Assembly: GCA_937900305.1 (NCBI GenBank)
Contig: CALCCV010000436.1
Coordinates: forward strand, 1-5,198
Origin: an uncultured Pseudobdellovibrionaceae bacterium
Lineage (GTDB): Bacteria; Bdellovibrionota; Bdellovibrionia; Bdellovibrionales; Bdellovibrionaceae
Direction of reading: 5' to 3'
Length of the DNA stretch: 5,198 nt
How positions within the stretch are numbered: the first letter of the stretch is position 1; every line of letters starts with the position of its first letter. Made by a program: the position numbers and the translations under genes. Below are positions 5,037 to 5,198 of this stretch, piece after piece. The notes under the pieces are model-generated. The model made no database searches, had not been told where the DNA came from, and saw nothing but the letters and a program-made list of their open reading frames with translations.

Positions 5037-5198
5037 AGTGCATCGTCGCCATCCCAGCGCGTTTCGCATCGACCCGTTTTCCCGGAAAGCCGCTGACCCT
5101 CATCTGTGGCAAACCCATGATTCAATGGGTTTGGGAGCTGGCTTGCCGGGCGGTTGGAAAAAATGAAGTATTTGTCGTGACGGATGATTCCCGCATCG
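5033..5198 (+). CDS. kdsB: 3-deoxy-manno-octulosonate cytidylyltransferase (CMP-Kdo synthetase), N-terminal fragment
   Basis: The first 55 codons of KdsB, cut by the window end (the full protein is about 245-255 residues). The cytosolic enzyme couples CTP and Kdo to give CMP-Kdo, the donor for the inner core of lipopolysaccharide. The visible part holds the cytidylyltransferase nucleotide-binding signature, I-P-A-R-F-A-S-T-R-F-P-G-K-P-L at 7-21, then G-K-P-M-I at 26-30 and the first Asp motif V-V-T-D-D at 48-52. The ATG lies in an ATGA overlap with the engB stop, and GGAG at 5022-5025 inside engB provides an SD 7 nt upstream. Presence of the gene implies a Kdo-containing LPS. CMP-sialic or CMP-pseudaminic acid synthetases share the fold, but the P-A-R-F-A-S-T-R-F-P-G-K-P-L form is typical of KdsB. 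Confidence 0.95.
   Translation, partial: MKCIVAIPARFASTRFPGKPLTLICGKPMIQWVWELACRAVGKNEVFVVTDDSRI

Overview
The window is the edge of a draft contig from a Gram-negative bacterium, most plausibly a Bdellovibrio-like member of the Bdellovibrionota. The evidence is the near-50% GC content by eye, the Kdo/LPS gene, the outer-membrane-type lipoprotein, a FliL-like membrane protein outside any flagellar operon, and a forkhead-associated (FHA) domain sigma-54 activator. The lineage is an inference from gene style, not from a search. The first 12 bases are identical to the end of an Illumina adapter and are probably not genomic.

Layout from left to right: (1) the 3' third of polA (+), carrying the complete polymerase active-site motifs A, B and C. 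(2) Only 24 bp later and convergent, a lipoprotein gene (-) with a BamE/SmpA-like C-terminal half. (3) A 193-bp divergent control region with four same-strand TTTTGG boxes, two of them within a perfect 10-bp repeat, plus small palindromes. (4) A 317-residue single-pass membrane protein (+) whose C-terminal third looks like FliL and whose N-terminal half I do not recognise. (5) After a 47-bp convergent gap, a 416-residue sigma-54 enhancer-binding protein (-) with an FHA sensor, AAA+ ATPase and Fis-type HTH. (6) A 195-bp divergent region with a perfect 8-bp hairpin just upstream of the next ribosome binding site. (7) engB (+), a ribosome-assembly GTPase with a lysine/proline-rich N-terminal extension, overlapping by ATGA with (8) the start of kdsB (+), which runs off the window.

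Functionally this is a mostly housekeeping chromosomal segment: DNA repair and replication (polA), ribosome assembly (engB) and LPS core synthesis (kdsB). Interleaved with it are envelope and regulatory genes typical of the lineage. engB and kdsB almost certainly form one transcription unit. The activator is transcribed divergently from engB and convergently with the FliL-like gene; no sigma-54 promoter was found by eye in either intergenic region, so its targets are probably elsewhere. I see no mobile element, CRISPR array, RNA gene or clear candidate for a new multi-gene system. The items most worth a second look are the repeat cluster at 1639-1763, the engB leader hairpin, the unusual FliL-like architecture and the FHA domain lacking its usual arginine.
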